A stretch of 64,000 bases of DNA, taken from Nocardia sp. NBC_01329. Its GTDB lineage: Bacteria > Actinomycetota > Actinomycetes > Mycobacteriales > Mycobacteriaceae. Where the stretch lies: NCBI RefSeq assembly GCF_035956715.1, contig NZ_CP108381.1:1860001-1924000 (forward strand). The letters run 5' to 3'. Shown here piece after piece: positions 1-8,234 of this stretch. A program made the translations under genes and the position numbers. The notes below the pieces were generated by a model. The model was not told where the DNA came from. It made no database searches and saw only the letters and a program-made list of their open reading frames with translations. The first letter of the stretch is position 1. Every line of letters starts with the position of its first letter.

Positions 1-1491
1 CTGGAGAGTATTCGGCTGTTCGCCGAGGAACAGCTGGCGCGACGCTCCACCGACGTAGCCGATGAACCCGCGCGATTCGCCGGTCGGCACCGCCGATACT
101 ACCGAGATAAAGTTGTTGCCGCGCAGCGCAATTGGTTCAGCCCGATGGAGCAGGAACCGCCGGACTGGGGGTACGCGGCGTGGGACAACATCCTCGTCGC
201 GATAGAGACAAGTCGCGTGTCGGGTGAGCCCGCGGTGGGTCTGAGAATATGTACAGGTTTGATATCCGTTCGGGCGCCTATCTTCAAAGGCTCGCTCCGA
301 GAATTGCGGAAATGGTGTGAACGCGCCCTGCGGGCAACGCGCGCACAGGCTCGGGAAGTGACCGGGCTCCAGATAGAGGCAATGGCCCTGATCGCTTGGG
401 TCGCCCTGTGTCAGGGCATGCACGAGGACGCCGAGCAGCTTCTCGAAGAATGCGCTGCGGCCTGCCTGGGGGATCCGGAGACGCGACGGAACTGGCGTTC
501 GTCTCCGGAAATCGATACGGGGCTTCCCGCTGCTCTGGAATCTGTGTGGGGAGTGGAGTTGATGACCCGTCACCGCGACCCGACAGCCATAACCGTGTTG
601 GGGCGTGCCCGGGAAAAGTACCGTAATCTCGGCGATCGCGCCGGTGAGGCGAGGAGTGAACTGGACGAAGCGATGGCCGCGAGCTTTCTCGGGTCCGCTT
701 CGGCTGCCGTGGAGATCACCCGACGCCACCTCGATCGCATCACCGCGTCGGGGGCGCGGTGGGCGAGAACATGGGCCGAGATGGCCTGGGCGATCGCGTT
801 GACCAGACACGGCGACCCTGCTGAGGCGCTCGCGGTCGCGCGTGCAGTCCTGGCGCAACAGCTGCCCCTTCGCGACCAATGGGGCGCCGCGATGTCGGTG
901 CATATCGTGGAGTGGTCACTGGCACGGACCCTCGCCGATATGATCGCAGCCGGAAGCTCGGGCAAAGCCGAACTCACGGCACTGGCCACCGAGATCGCTC
1001 AACTCACCGGTGGCGCCACCACGCTGAGGGACGAGCTGAATATCGCTATCGACCTCGGCCCCTTCGACGACGAAACCGAGAAAGCGACCGACGTCGCCCG
1101 CCGGGTGCTGGGACGGGAAGCATTTGTGGTCGCCGAGAGGCAGGGGCGTCTGTTGCGACCGGGACTGCACGAGGCACAGCGACTGGCACTGGGCACCCTC
1201 TCCATCGACAGGATGCCGCTGGATCATCCCGCAAGGAAGAACACGCCATCCCATTGGGGCGAGTTGTCTGCGTCCGAAGACCAGGTCGCGGTCCTTGCGG
1301 CGGCGGGGTGGACGAACGCGGCGATCGCGGCTCGCCGTGGTAATTCCGCCAGGACGGTCGATGCGCACATGGCCGCGATCTTTCGAAAGCTGATGATCAC
1401 CTCACGGCAGGACATCGTCGAACTGGTTCCCGCGGACAAGGTCGATCAGGTTCGGCGGGAGATCGAGAGGAGGCCGCGCCGACCTCGCTAG
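1..1491 (+). CDS. LuxR-family ATPase-type transcriptional regulator, C-terminal part (5' end outside window)
   Basis: The reading frame is open from base 1, so the first ATG inside it (145) is not the true start; the gene begins before the window. The first residues (LESIRLFAEEQLARR, then an RHRRYY segment and a conserved W..E..N block) look like the end of the NB-ARC/AAA ATPase part and the start of the helical TPR-like region of large LuxR regulators of the Rv0386/Rv1358/Rv2488c type. The C-terminus, about residues 415-480 of the visible part, is a LuxR helix-turn-helix: LSASEDQVAVLAAAGWTNAAI followed by ARTVDAHMAAIFRKL. Such proteins bind DNA through the HTH and probably sense a ligand or partner through the ATPase/TPR part. 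The target is unknown. It ends just before a region of decayed genes. Confidence 0.8.
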   Translation: MESIRLFAEEQLARRSTDVADEPARFAGRHRRYYRDKVVAAQRNWFSPMEQEPPDWGYAAWDNILVAIETSRVSGEPAVGLRICTGLISVRAPIFKGSLRELRKWCERALRATRAQAREVTGLQIEAMALIAWVALCQGMHEDAEQLLEECAAACLGDPETRRNWRSSPEIDTGLPAALESVWGVELMTRHRDPTAITVLGRAREKYRNLGDRAGEARSELDEAMAASFLGSASAAVEITRRHLDRITASGARWARTWAEMAWAIALTRHGDPAEALAVARAVLAQQLPLRDQWGAAMSVHIVEWSLARTLADMIAAGSSGKAELTALATEIAQLTGGATTLRDELNIAIDLGPFDDETEKATDVARRVLGREAFVVAERQGRLLRPGLHEAQRLALGTLSIDRMPLDHPARKNTPSHWGELSASEDQVAVLAAAGWTNAAIAARRGNSARTVDAHMAAIFRKLMITSRQDIVELVPADKVDQVRREIERRPRRPR

Positions 1492-1557
1492 AGACCACTC
1501 GGGTCGTCAACCTGATGTGTTCACCACCGCTGCGGCCGTCGTCGGGGCTGCGGAGCG

Positions 1558-1710
1558 AGTCTGTTCGCTGAGGAGCAGATCGCGACGATGTGTTGCTTCG
1601 CCACCCAGGACAAGATGTGGGTGACCGGCCCGAACAAAGAGCGGTGCAAGATCCTACACCGTTGTGGCCGACACCGAGCACTTCGGCACCACCCGGAGTT
1701 CGCCGGGCTC
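1558..1710 (+). pseudogene. Remnant of a CadI/ArsI-like glyoxalase-fold gene (3' end)
   Basis: A short reading frame beginning LFAEEQIATMCCFATQDK and MWVTGPNKERCKI matches the C-terminal part of cadmium/arsenic-inducible VOC-fold proteins, which have a CCYA-QDK-WV-GP-GE-WE-YTVL pattern. Right after KI the frame is broken. The next frame continues with YTVVADTEHFGTT, the expected tail of the same family, so a single-base insertion near 1651 separates the two pieces. No 5' part or start codon of this family is present. What is seen is the motif and the frameshift; the family assignment comes from memory of CadI/ArsI proteins. Confidence 0.6.
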
Positions 1711-1852
1711 AACGACGGGGAGGCGGTGCAGGCGTGCCGCGGCGCCGACGGCCGCGGCGCCGCTACCGGTGAGGACGGTGCTGGTCCTGGCCGCGCTCGC
1801 CGCCTCGACCGCGTTGTTGGTGTGTGTCGGCGGTGATCGTGTTGATCGAGGC

Positions 1853-3193
1853 TTACGGCACAGTGATGGTATTGGTATCCAGGGTGACTGCACCGTTGCG
1901 GGCCAATACGCGCCCGGACACAGTGGTTCCGGTCTGCACCGTGATCGAGGTCAACGCCAAGATGGTCCCCACGAAGGTGGTGTCGGTGCCCAAGGTCGCT
2001 GAGCTACCCACCTGCCAGAAGACGTTCGAAGGCGAGGCTCCGTTGATGAAGCTGACGGCGCTGCTCGCCGCGGTGGTCAGTGTCGAACCCGCCTGAAAGA
2101 TGAACACCGCGTTGGGATCACCCTGCCCATCGAGGGTGACGGTACCGGTCAGACCCATAGCGGCCGCCGTGTTGTACACCCCCGAAACCAGGGTCAGCCC
2201 ACCGATATCCGCCGGAACCCCGATAGCCGGGGTCCGGTCCGCAGCATCGTCGAAGGCGGTCGTCAGATCAGTTTGGGCTTGGACCGCAGCTGCATCCGCG
2301 ACATGCTGCGTTCCATTGATCACTGTTCCCGGCGGAAACCCGGTCACTGCGCTGCCAGGGCTGAGCCCCAGATCGCCGGATACGATCGAAGGGCCGGTGT
2401 TGGTGACTGTGGCACCAGCCAAGACACCGAACGACGCGGCTGTCCCTAAACCAACCGGAGCCGGACCTGAAACGTAGGTGTAGGCAACCCCGTTACTGGT
2501 GCCACCGACGGTAGTGACGGTGACCTGCACCGTGCCGGTCCCGGTGGGGGCGACAGCGGTGATCTGCGTAGCGGAGACGACGGTGAACGACGTCGTCGCG
2601 GTGGCGCCGAAGGAAACCGCGGTGGCCCCGGTGAAGTCCGTACCGGTAAGGGTGACCGTATTGCCGCCGGCCACCGGACCCGACGTCGGGCTGACCGAGG
2701 TCAGGGCGGGGGCCGCGACATAGGTGTAGACAAGGCCGTTGCCGGTACCGCCTGCGGTGGTGACACTGACGCTCACCGGTCCCTGCGCTGCGCCCGCCGG
2801 GACGACGACGGTCAGCCTGCCGTCGTCGACCACAGTTGGGATGGCGGAGTTGGCGCCGAACCTCACTGCGGTGGCGGTGGACAGGCCGCTTCCGGTGAGG
2901 GTGACCGTGTTGCCGCCGGCGATGGCGCCCGAGGCCGGAGACAAGCCGGCCTTGAACGGTGAGCCGATGTAGAAGAACGATAGGGGATTGCTGGTCCCAC
3001 CCGCGGTGGTCACAGTCACACCGACTACGCCTTTCCCGGATGGGGAGATGACCGTGACCGACGTAGGCGTGTTGGCTGTGATGGTGGCCGGCTTGGAGCC
3101 GAAGCGAACGGTGGTGGCGCCGCCGAGGTTCGTGCCGGTGATCGTGACGATGGTCCCGCCTCCGGTCGACCCCTGGTTGGGAGAGATAGGCAT
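1853..3193 (-). CDS. IPT/TIG-repeat protein with C-terminal ice-binding-like (DUF3494) domain
   Basis: 446 residues. There are three IPT/TIG immunoglobulin-like repeats (about 1-76, 80-160 and 163-241), each with the pattern GGG(N/T)(T)VT(L/I)TGT and an Asn-containing VTTAGGTSN end. They are followed by a DUF3494 ice-binding-like beta-helical domain (about 247-446) with SFGVLAGATVTNTGP, SGDLGLSPG and FIFQAGSTLTTA. A perfect AAGGAGG lies 6 bases before the ATG, so this start is well supported. The protein therefore begins directly inside the first IPT repeat, with no signal peptide. DUF3494 proteins are normally secreted adhesins or ice-recrystallisation inhibitors. How this one leaves the cell, or whether it does, is unclear. 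Adhesion or surface binding is an inference. Confidence 0.85.
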   Translation of the reverse strand: MPISPNQGSTGGGTIVTITGTNLGGATTVRFGSKPATITANTPTSVTVISPSGKGVVGVTVTTAGGTSNPLSFFYIGSPFKAGLSPASGAIAGGNTVTLTGSGLSTATAVRFGANSAIPTVVDDGRLTVVVPAGAAQGPVSVSVTTAGGTGNGLVYTYVAAPALTSVSPTSGPVAGGNTVTLTGTDFTGATAVSFGATATTSFTVVSATQITAVAPTGTGTVQVTVTTVGGTSNGVAYTYVSGPAPVGLGTAASFGVLAGATVTNTGPSIVSGDLGLSPGSAVTGFPPGTVINGTQHVADAAAVQAQTDLTTAFDDAADRTPAIGVPADIGGLTLVSGVYNTAAAMGLTGTVTLDGQGDPNAVFIFQAGSTLTTAASSAVSFINGASPSNVFWQVGSSATLGTDTTFVGTILALTSITVQTGTTVSGRVLARNGAVTLDTNTITVP

Positions 3194-4011
3194 GAGGTGC
3201 CTCCTTAGGCGTCAAAGTAGCCCTCTGACACGCAGTTCTGACTATTGTCCGGCCGGCCCCGAGACCGCTGGCTGGCAGGCGGTAATCCGATCGGCGTCCG
3301 AATCCGCCCGAAATCGGCGAGTTCTACGGGGATCCCTCAACCCCCGCAGGGTGGGCGGGCCGGCGGGTACCCGCACCCGAGATACGCCTGGTGCCGTTAA
3401 TTTAGCCTTCTGTTCAGGGATCGGTGAAAGAGCTTTTCCGCAGCAGCGCAGGTCTGGCCTCTGTGACGCCGCATGTATATCCAGTAATGCTCCAATGGAG
3501 GCACTTGGCAATGTGTACGCGGATTTTTTTCGTCTGGTCTTTTCCATTTTCGGGCCTCGTCCGGTAGCTATCGGGAAGCTGGACACCGGGTGTGACCTTG
3601 TGGTTCGGCTTCGATGGACACCGCGGCCCAGTTCGGCCGCCAGGGCATTGTTCGCGGATTCCGGTACCGGGTGTTCACGAATTCCGGCGGTGTTGTTCGT
3701 GAATTCGGTGTCGTTGTTCGCGAATTCCGGAATCAGATGATCGCGTATACAGGTACCGGAGGGCTGAGTGGTTCCCGATCTCGGTCGAAAAATTGACACA
3801 ATCTGAGCGAGAGCCCGCCACCACAACGGGGTAGAGATTCGCGATCACAAAATTCCGAAAGTGACGTCGAGATTCACGACCAACTGCTGCCCGGATTCGC
3901 GATCGGAACCAGGTGCCGGTCAGAGCCGTGTCACCTGGTGTGTGACGCACACTGCCTGGTAGCCGGTGGTGGCGGGTGTAGTTTGCCGCGTGATGAGGGG
4001 CTTGACAACGA
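3194..4011. other. Gene-poor region with lower GC patches
   Basis: I find no convincing gene here. The stretch includes A/T-richer DNA around 3380-3560 and 3720-3870, unlike its neighbours, plus a cluster of direct repeats listed separately. The open frames that cross it (for example 3242-3826 on the minus strand) have no recognisable domain. Composition and the flanking broken genes suggest decayed or inserted DNA. Confidence 0.4.
3649..3730 (+). repeat. Four direct repeats, consensus TGTTCGCGAATTCCGG, spaced 21-23 bp
   Basis: Copies begin at 3649 (one mismatch), 3672 (one mismatch), 3694 (one mismatch and one base shorter) and 3715 (matches the consensus). Start-to-start distances are 23, 22 and 21 bp, about two turns of B-DNA, so a protein would meet all four on the same face. 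Each copy carries a GAATTC-like core. They could be operator or iteron-like sites. No replication or recombination gene lies beside them. Confidence 0.6.
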
Positions 4012-4350
4012 CTAGCTGATCGATCGGTGGACGCTTGTTGGTGCGGAGTCCCGGCCGGTCGGGTTCCACGCGGCGCGCAAGGTGTCAGGCACCGCGGTGA
4101 GTTCGGCGTCGACCTCGGCGAGCTCGGCGGCGGCGCGGGCCGGCAACCCGGCATCGGCGCGGTGGCGGCCGAGTTGAGTGGCCGCGCAGATCGGCCACCT
4201 CGTCGAGAGCGAACCCGAGGCGCTGGGCGGCCTCGATCACCCACAGCACTGTAACCGCCTGCCGCGAGTACTGGCGGTGTCTGCCCAGGCTGCGGTCCGG
4301 TTCGGCCGACAGGCCGCGGGGTTCGTAGTAGCGCAGGGTCCAGATCCCCC
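4012..4350 (-). pseudogene. Broken MerR-family regulator
   Basis: On the minus strand, residues TLRYYEPRGLSAEPDRS and HRQYSRQAVTVLWVIEAAQR followed by LGFALDEVADL form the second half of a MerR winged-helix HTH. The first helix and start codon are missing: the sequence before TLRYYE is unrelated. About 50 residues later the frame shifts. The dimerisation coiled coil continues in another frame as ARAAAELAEVDAELTAVPD, ending at a TAG at 4012-4014. So the gene is truncated at its 5' end and frameshifted. MerR proteins usually control stress or metal genes; the CadI-like remnant nearby fits a lost metal-response locus, but that link is speculative. Confidence 0.6.
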
Positions 4351-4836
4351 CAGAGGAAGGAATCCCGCCTACCGGAGTGTTCGCTGATGGGAGTGACCTA
4401 GGTAGGTGATGACGCGGAAGAAAACCCGTCTTCGCTGATGTGAGCCCCACACCTAGTCGATGAAAATACGAAGTGTCGGCAGGCAAAGGTACCGGTCCCA
4501 TTCAGAAAGGAGTTCTTCTACCGCGAGAGGGACCGCACGAGAGGATGATCACGACCCCTGCGGCGCACAACGGCGTGAGTCGAGTTCGGGCAACGACGCT
4601 CGGTGGGGTTGTGGTGTTCCCGAGTAGATCTTCTGGTGCGATGAACCGCACGTTCGGCATCGGCCCGGGCGCGATAGGTTGCCGTGACGCTGCAGGAGCG
4701 GTTCTCGCGTGCGTTCGGTCATTCCAGCGGCCAGCAGATGGCCGGTCACCGTCACCGACTTCTCGACCCGGACGGCGGGATCTGCCCTCATGGGCAGATC
4801 GAACGAGGAGCGTGAGTAGGAAGCCGCGACTCCGGT
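4351..4836. other. Intergenic stretch without recognisable genes
   Basis: Frames on both strands (for example 4473-5357 plus and 4549-4791 minus) lack domains and overlap the regulator gene or its terminator. I see only the hairpin at 4779-4800. Confidence 0.4.
4779..4800 (-). terminator. Hairpin downstream of the first GntR/FCD gene
   Basis: GATCTGCCC, a four-base loop and GGGCAGATC form a perfect 9-bp stem, 36 bases past the end of the minus-strand regulator. There is no clear T-run, as is common for actinobacterial terminators. Confidence 0.5.
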
Positions 4837-5646
4837 CTATAGGCTTTCGGCGCTGGATGACGACGGTGCCGGCTGCTCGGGCTCCGTATCGAGCGAAGCC
4901 GACCGGTTGGTCTCTTCGAGGCCGGCGAGATGTACACGTAAGTAGCTCAGGTGCTCCACGATGGCCGCTTCGGCGGCATCCGGGTCTTTCGCGCCGATGG
5001 CGTCGACAATGGCCTTGTGCTGCCGAACCGTCGCTCTTCCGACCTCTGGTGAGAGGTTCAGATAGTGCACGGGTTCGGTCTCGTGATGGAGAGCGGCGAC
5101 GAACGAGGCGAGTACCCGATTGCGTGAAGCCTGCGCGATCAGTGAGTGGAACTTCTCGTCGAGCTTGGGAATGTCGGGATCCTCGACAGAAGCGGACTTC
5201 TGCTGTTCGACCACTTCGTGCAGTTGTTCGAGTTCTTTCGCCGTGCGGTTGGTGGCCGCCAGTCGGGCTGCCGGGACCTCCAGATACTGTCGGATCTCCG
5301 CGACCTCGGAAAATGCGATGCTGCCCAGTTCGAGCAGGTTGTGCAGCGACTCGATAACGACAGTGCCCAGGGAGTGGTGGTCGACCGAGCTCACGAAGTT
5401 GCCACCGCGTGCACCGGGAACTTTATGGATCAACCCCTGCGTCGTCAGAGATCTCAGGGCTTCTCGCAGGGTCGTCCTGCTGACATTGAACTGCTTGGCG
5501 AGCGCGGTTTCGGGTGGCAGCATCTCACCACTGTTCAACTCGCCGGACAGGACCATCTGGCGGATACGCTCCTCGACCTGCTCGCGGGGGCGGAGTACCT
5601 TCTGACCAATTGTCCGCATCGTCCGCGAAGTCTGCGGATCAGACAC
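4837..5646 (-). CDS. GntR-family transcriptional regulator with FCD domain (FadR-like)
   Basis: 269 residues from the chosen GTG. The N-terminal winged HTH contains REQVEERIRQMVLSGEL, MLPPETALAKQFNVSRTTLR and EALRSLTTQGLI. The all-helical FCD ligand-binding domain follows, with EVAEIRQYLEVPAARLAA and the metal/ligand-site pattern LDEKFHSLIAQASRN ... RQHKAIVDAI. I chose GTG at 5646 because GGGAG precedes it; the open frame extends to 5721 (ATG), and an ATG at 5619 is also possible. It is a close paralogue of the next gene and probably represses the catabolic operon downstream, binding a CoA thioester or free acid. Its tail is Ser/Glu-rich and absent from the paralogue. Confidence 0.85.
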   Translation of the reverse strand: MSDPQTSRTMRTIGQKVLRPREQVEERIRQMVLSGELNSGEMLPPETALAKQFNVSRTTLREALRSLTTQGLIHKVPGARGGNFVSSVDHHSLGTVVIESLHNLLELGSIAFSEVAEIRQYLEVPAARLAATNRTAKELEQLHEVVEQQKSASVEDPDIPKLDEKFHSLIAQASRNRVLASFVAALHHETEPVHYLNLSPEVGRATVRQHKAIVDAIGAKDPDAAEAAIVEHLSYLRVHLAGLEETNRSASLDTEPEQPAPSSSSAESL

Positions 5647-5692
5647 ACGACTCCCGTTCCTTGGCACCATACCTGCACGATACCCGGTTATT

Positions 5693-5702
5693 GTCGAACA
5701 TT
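5693..5702 (-). promoter_or_regulatory. Possible FCD operator half-site upstream of the first regulator
   Basis: The minus strand reads AATGTTCGAC, resembling the AATGTTGGA(C/T) core found twice upstream of the second regulator. It lies about 50 bases before the regulator start, which would fit autoregulation. Confidence 0.3.
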
Positions 5703-5776
5703 GATCAGGGTGGTCGATCATGAACGTGCGGTACGCCCGTTCGGCCGAGGCCGAGGGTGGGCTCGGCGTGTAGCGA

Positions 5777-6508
5777 TCAGTGCTTTCGATACGTGCGGAT
5801 GTGTTCGCGCAGGTAGGTCAGGTGCTCGACGATCGCCTCTTCGCCCGCATCGGGGTCGCGGGTCTTGATCGCACGCAGGATCGACACGTGTTGGCGCACC
5901 GTCTCACGACCGACTTCGGGCGAAAGATCCAGGTAATTCACGGGTTCGGTGGCGTTGTGCAGACTCGAGACGAAGGATGCGAGCACCCGGTTACCGGACG
6001 CTCGGGCGATCGAGGTGTGGAACTGACGGTCGAGGTCGGGGATCTCCGGGTCGTCGACGGAGGCGGTCTTCTGACGATGCACGATTTCCGACAGCTCGGT
6101 CAGGTCTTTCTCGCTGCGATTGGCGGCAGCGAGGCGGACGGACGGCACTTCCAGATGCTGTCGGACCTCGGCCACTTCGTCGAACTCGATGCTCCCGAGC
6201 GCCAGGAGATTGTCGACCGCTTCGGTCATGACGGTACCGAGCGAGCGATAGTCGACCGATCGAACGAAATTCCCGCCGCGCGCGCCGGGAACCTTGGCGA
6301 TGAGGTGCTGGGAGCTGAGTGTCCGCAGGGCCTCGCGCAGCGTCGTTCGGCTGACATTGAACTGCCGGGCGAGTTCCGTCTCGGGCGGGAGCATCTCTCC
6401 GCTCTCGAGTTCACCGGCCAGGATCGCGTCTTTGATGGCCTTCTCGACCTGTTGACGGGGCTTCAGGACAGCTTGTCCGATCATCTTCTGCTCGACGCCG
6501 CTGGCCAT
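5777..6508 (-). CDS. GntR-family transcriptional regulator with FCD domain (FadR-like), paralogue of previous gene
   Basis: 243 residues starting MASGVEQKMIGQAVLKPRQQ. GGAGGACAG lies just upstream of the ATG at 6508, which excludes the longer frame to 6700. The winged HTH includes PPETELARQFNVSRTTLREA. The FCD domain includes EVAEVRQHLEVPSVRLAA, LDRQFHTSIARASGN and RQHVSILRAI. It is strikingly similar to the neighbouring regulator along its full length, so the two arose by duplication. It is divergent from the CoA-transferase operon starting near 6.8 kb and is the best candidate for its local regulator. Two copies may respond to different intermediates or form heterodimers (inference). Confidence 0.88.
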   Translation of the reverse strand: MASGVEQKMIGQAVLKPRQQVEKAIKDAILAGELESGEMLPPETELARQFNVSRTTLREALRTLSSQHLIAKVPGARGGNFVRSVDYRSLGTVMTEAVDNLLALGSIEFDEVAEVRQHLEVPSVRLAAANRSEKDLTELSEIVHRQKTASVDDPEIPDLDRQFHTSIARASGNRVLASFVSSLHNATEPVNYLDLSPEVGRETVRQHVSILRAIKTRDPDAGEEAIVEHLTYLREHIRTYRKH

Positions 6509-6531
6509 TGACCTGTCCTCCGCTAGCAGAT

Positions 6532-6689
6532 GTAAATGTTGGATGTTTGCCCTCGGATACACGCTATCACGTGGATCGTGGCCCACCGGTGGCGCCGAAG
6601 AGGCACGGCATCCGCTGTATGTGCTGCTCGCGCTCCTTCGGGTTCCTGCGACCCCGGAGTTGTAGCGATCGAGCGCGTAAATGTTGGAC
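6532..6689. promoter_or_regulatory. Duplicated operator-like motif in the divergent promoter region
   Basis: GTAAATGTTGGA followed by C or T occurs at 6532-6544 and again, same orientation, at 6677-6689. A related core lies before the other regulator (5693-5702). The sites fall in the gap between the regulator start (6508) and the operon (6799 onward), where a GntR/FCD repressor would be expected to bind both promoters. Function is inferred from position and repetition only. Confidence 0.45.
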
Positions 6690-6798
6690 CTTGCGCACAC
6701 TGTCTAGTTACCCTTAGTCTGATGGCATCACCGGACACGTGATGTCGCATCGTCGGCTCGCCGGGGCATGCAGGTCTGCCCAGCGAGGAAGGAACCCC

Positions 6799-7017
6799 AT
6801 GAACATTTCGACAGAGCGGTCGACTGTCCCGATGGTTCGGCCCGCCGGAACGAGTCTCATCGGAGCGTCGACCGCGCCATTCGGCGTCGTCGATGTCGGG
6901 ACGGCTGCTGTTCTCGCTTCCGGCCCGCCGTTCTTTCCGGGTACCAGTCCGCTGAGCGGGACGCTTTTCTGCATCCCGGCGCCGGCTACCCGAAACCCGA
7001 AGGATGTGCAGGAATGA
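6799..7017 (+). CDS. Small protein of unknown function leading the operon
   Basis: 72 residues starting MNISTERSTVPMVRPAG, moderately hydrophobic with many Gly, Pro, Ser and Thr, and no domain I recognise. A strong AGGAAGGAA site lies just before the ATG, and its TGA overlaps the ATG of the CoA-transferase (ATGA). Both are marks of a translated, coupled gene. The sequence near residues 42-72 contains PPFFP and one Cys. It may be a genuine small protein, or a leader ORF that couples ribosomes into the operon. I cannot assign a role. Confidence 0.5.
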   Translation: MNISTERSTVPMVRPAGTSLIGASTAPFGVVDVGTAAVLASGPPFFPGTSPLSGTLFCIPAPATRNPKDVQE

Positions 7018-8234
7018 ACGACGAGCACAGCGGACCGCTGGCGGGCCTGCGGGTGGTCGATATGACCACGTCGTATGCCGGGCCCACCGCGGCCATGTAC
7101 CTCGCCGACCTCGGTGCCACGGTGATCAAGGTCGAGCGCCCCGGGCGCGGCGACGACGCGCGGAGCTGGGGGCCGCCGTTCGTCGACGGAGCATCGGCAT
7201 GGTTTGCCTCGGCGAACCGGAACAAGAAGTCGATCGTCCTGGACTTACGCTCCGATACGGGGCGGGAGGTGCTGCTGCGGCTACTGGATACCGCCGATGT
7301 GTTCTTGCAGAATATGAATCCTGCCAAACTGGTCGGTATGGGAATTGCCGGCGACGCACTTCGTTCGCGCAACCCCCGACTGATCTATTGCGCGATGTCG
7401 GGCTTCGGATTGGACGGCCCGGACAGCAGCCTGCCCGGCTACGACCTGGTGGCCCAGGCGCGTTCGGGACTGATGTCGGTCACCGGCGAAGCCGGGCGCA
7501 GCCCGCAGCGCGTCTCCACGGCGCTGTCGGACGTGGTCACCGGGATGTGCGCCGCTGTCGCGATCAACGCGGCACTGGTGCGGCAAGCTCGCACGGGCGA
7601 AGGCGAACTCATCGATGTCTCGCTGCTGGACACCGACTTAGCGCTCATGGCGCCCCGGATCGCGGCCTACCACGCCGGCGAGCCGGAGCCCGCGCCCAGC
7701 GGCGGGACGGATTCGGTACTCGCGGTCTATCAGCCCTTCGCGGCAACCGACCGGAGCCTGGTCGTGGCGATCGGCAACGACGCGATGTGGCAGCGGTTCT
7801 GCACAGCGGTGGATCTTCCCGAACTCGCCGCCGACCCGGCTCTCGCCGACAACGCCGGACGCCGGGCCCACCGGCCGCGGATCACCCGTCTCGTCGCCGA
7901 GCGGATCGCCACCCGTTCCGCCGCGGAGTGGCTGCAGATCTTCGGTGCGATCGATGTTCCGGCCGCAGCGGTGCAGTCGCTGTCAGAGGTGGTGCAGGAT
8001 CCGCAGGTCCGGGCGCGCGGTGCGCTGATGCCGGTCCCCGGTTCGGGCGGCGAACTGGTGAGTGTGCACAGTCCGTTCCGGCTCGCCTCTCTGAAACCCC
8101 GCAACGAGCGATTCCCGGATCTCGGGGCGCACACCCGCGAAATCCTGCTCGACCTCGGATATACCCGCGACGATGTGGAGACGTTGCTGGAGACCGGCGC
8201 GGTCGCCGCCGAACGCGCGGAGGCCGTGTCGTGA
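7014..8234 (+). CDS. CaiB/BaiF family acyl-CoA transferase
   Basis: 406 residues. It is a family III CoA-transferase: N-terminal LAGLRVVDMTTSYAGP and LADLGATVIKVERPGRGDDA, then the VFLQNMNPAKL-GMG region, GYDLVAQARSG and the conserved Asp in TALSDVVTGMCAA (D173, the expected covalent aspartyl-CoA residue). It should move CoA from a donor such as succinyl-CoA to a carboxylic acid. The ATG overlaps the stop of the small upstream ORF and follows GCAGGA. It is the first enzyme gene of the catabolic operon, and the operon has a second family member at 16353. The acid substrate is unknown. Confidence 0.88.
   Translation: MNDEHSGPLAGLRVVDMTTSYAGPTAAMYLADLGATVIKVERPGRGDDARSWGPPFVDGASAWFASANRNKKSIVLDLRSDTGREVLLRLLDTADVFLQNMNPAKLVGMGIAGDALRSRNPRLIYCAMSGFGLDGPDSSLPGYDLVAQARSGLMSVTGEAGRSPQRVSTALSDVVTGMCAAVAINAALVRQARTGEGELIDVSLLDTDLALMAPRIAAYHAGEPEPAPSGGTDSVLAVYQPFAATDRSLVVAIGNDAMWQRFCTAVDLPELAADPALADNAGRRAHRPRITRLVAERIATRSAAEWLQIFGAIDVPAAAVQSLSEVVQDPQVRARGALMPVPGSGGELVSVHSPFRLASLKPRNERFPDLGAHTREILLDLGYTRDDVETLLETGAVAAERAEAVS

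Noticed and set aside
3340-3420. Possible tRNA
   Set aside because: No T-arm consensus or cloverleaf could be drawn in either direction.
3649-3730. CRISPR-like array
   Set aside because: Units are only 16 bp with gaps of 5-7 bp and no cas genes; phasing suggests binding sites.
4473-5357. Plus-strand frame of 294 codons
   Set aside because: Largely antisense to the GntR gene; no SD or domain.
6768-7013. Longer start for the first CoA-transferase
   Set aside because: The extra N-terminus has no homologous residues; ATG at 7014 has an SD and the family start LAGLRVVD follows.
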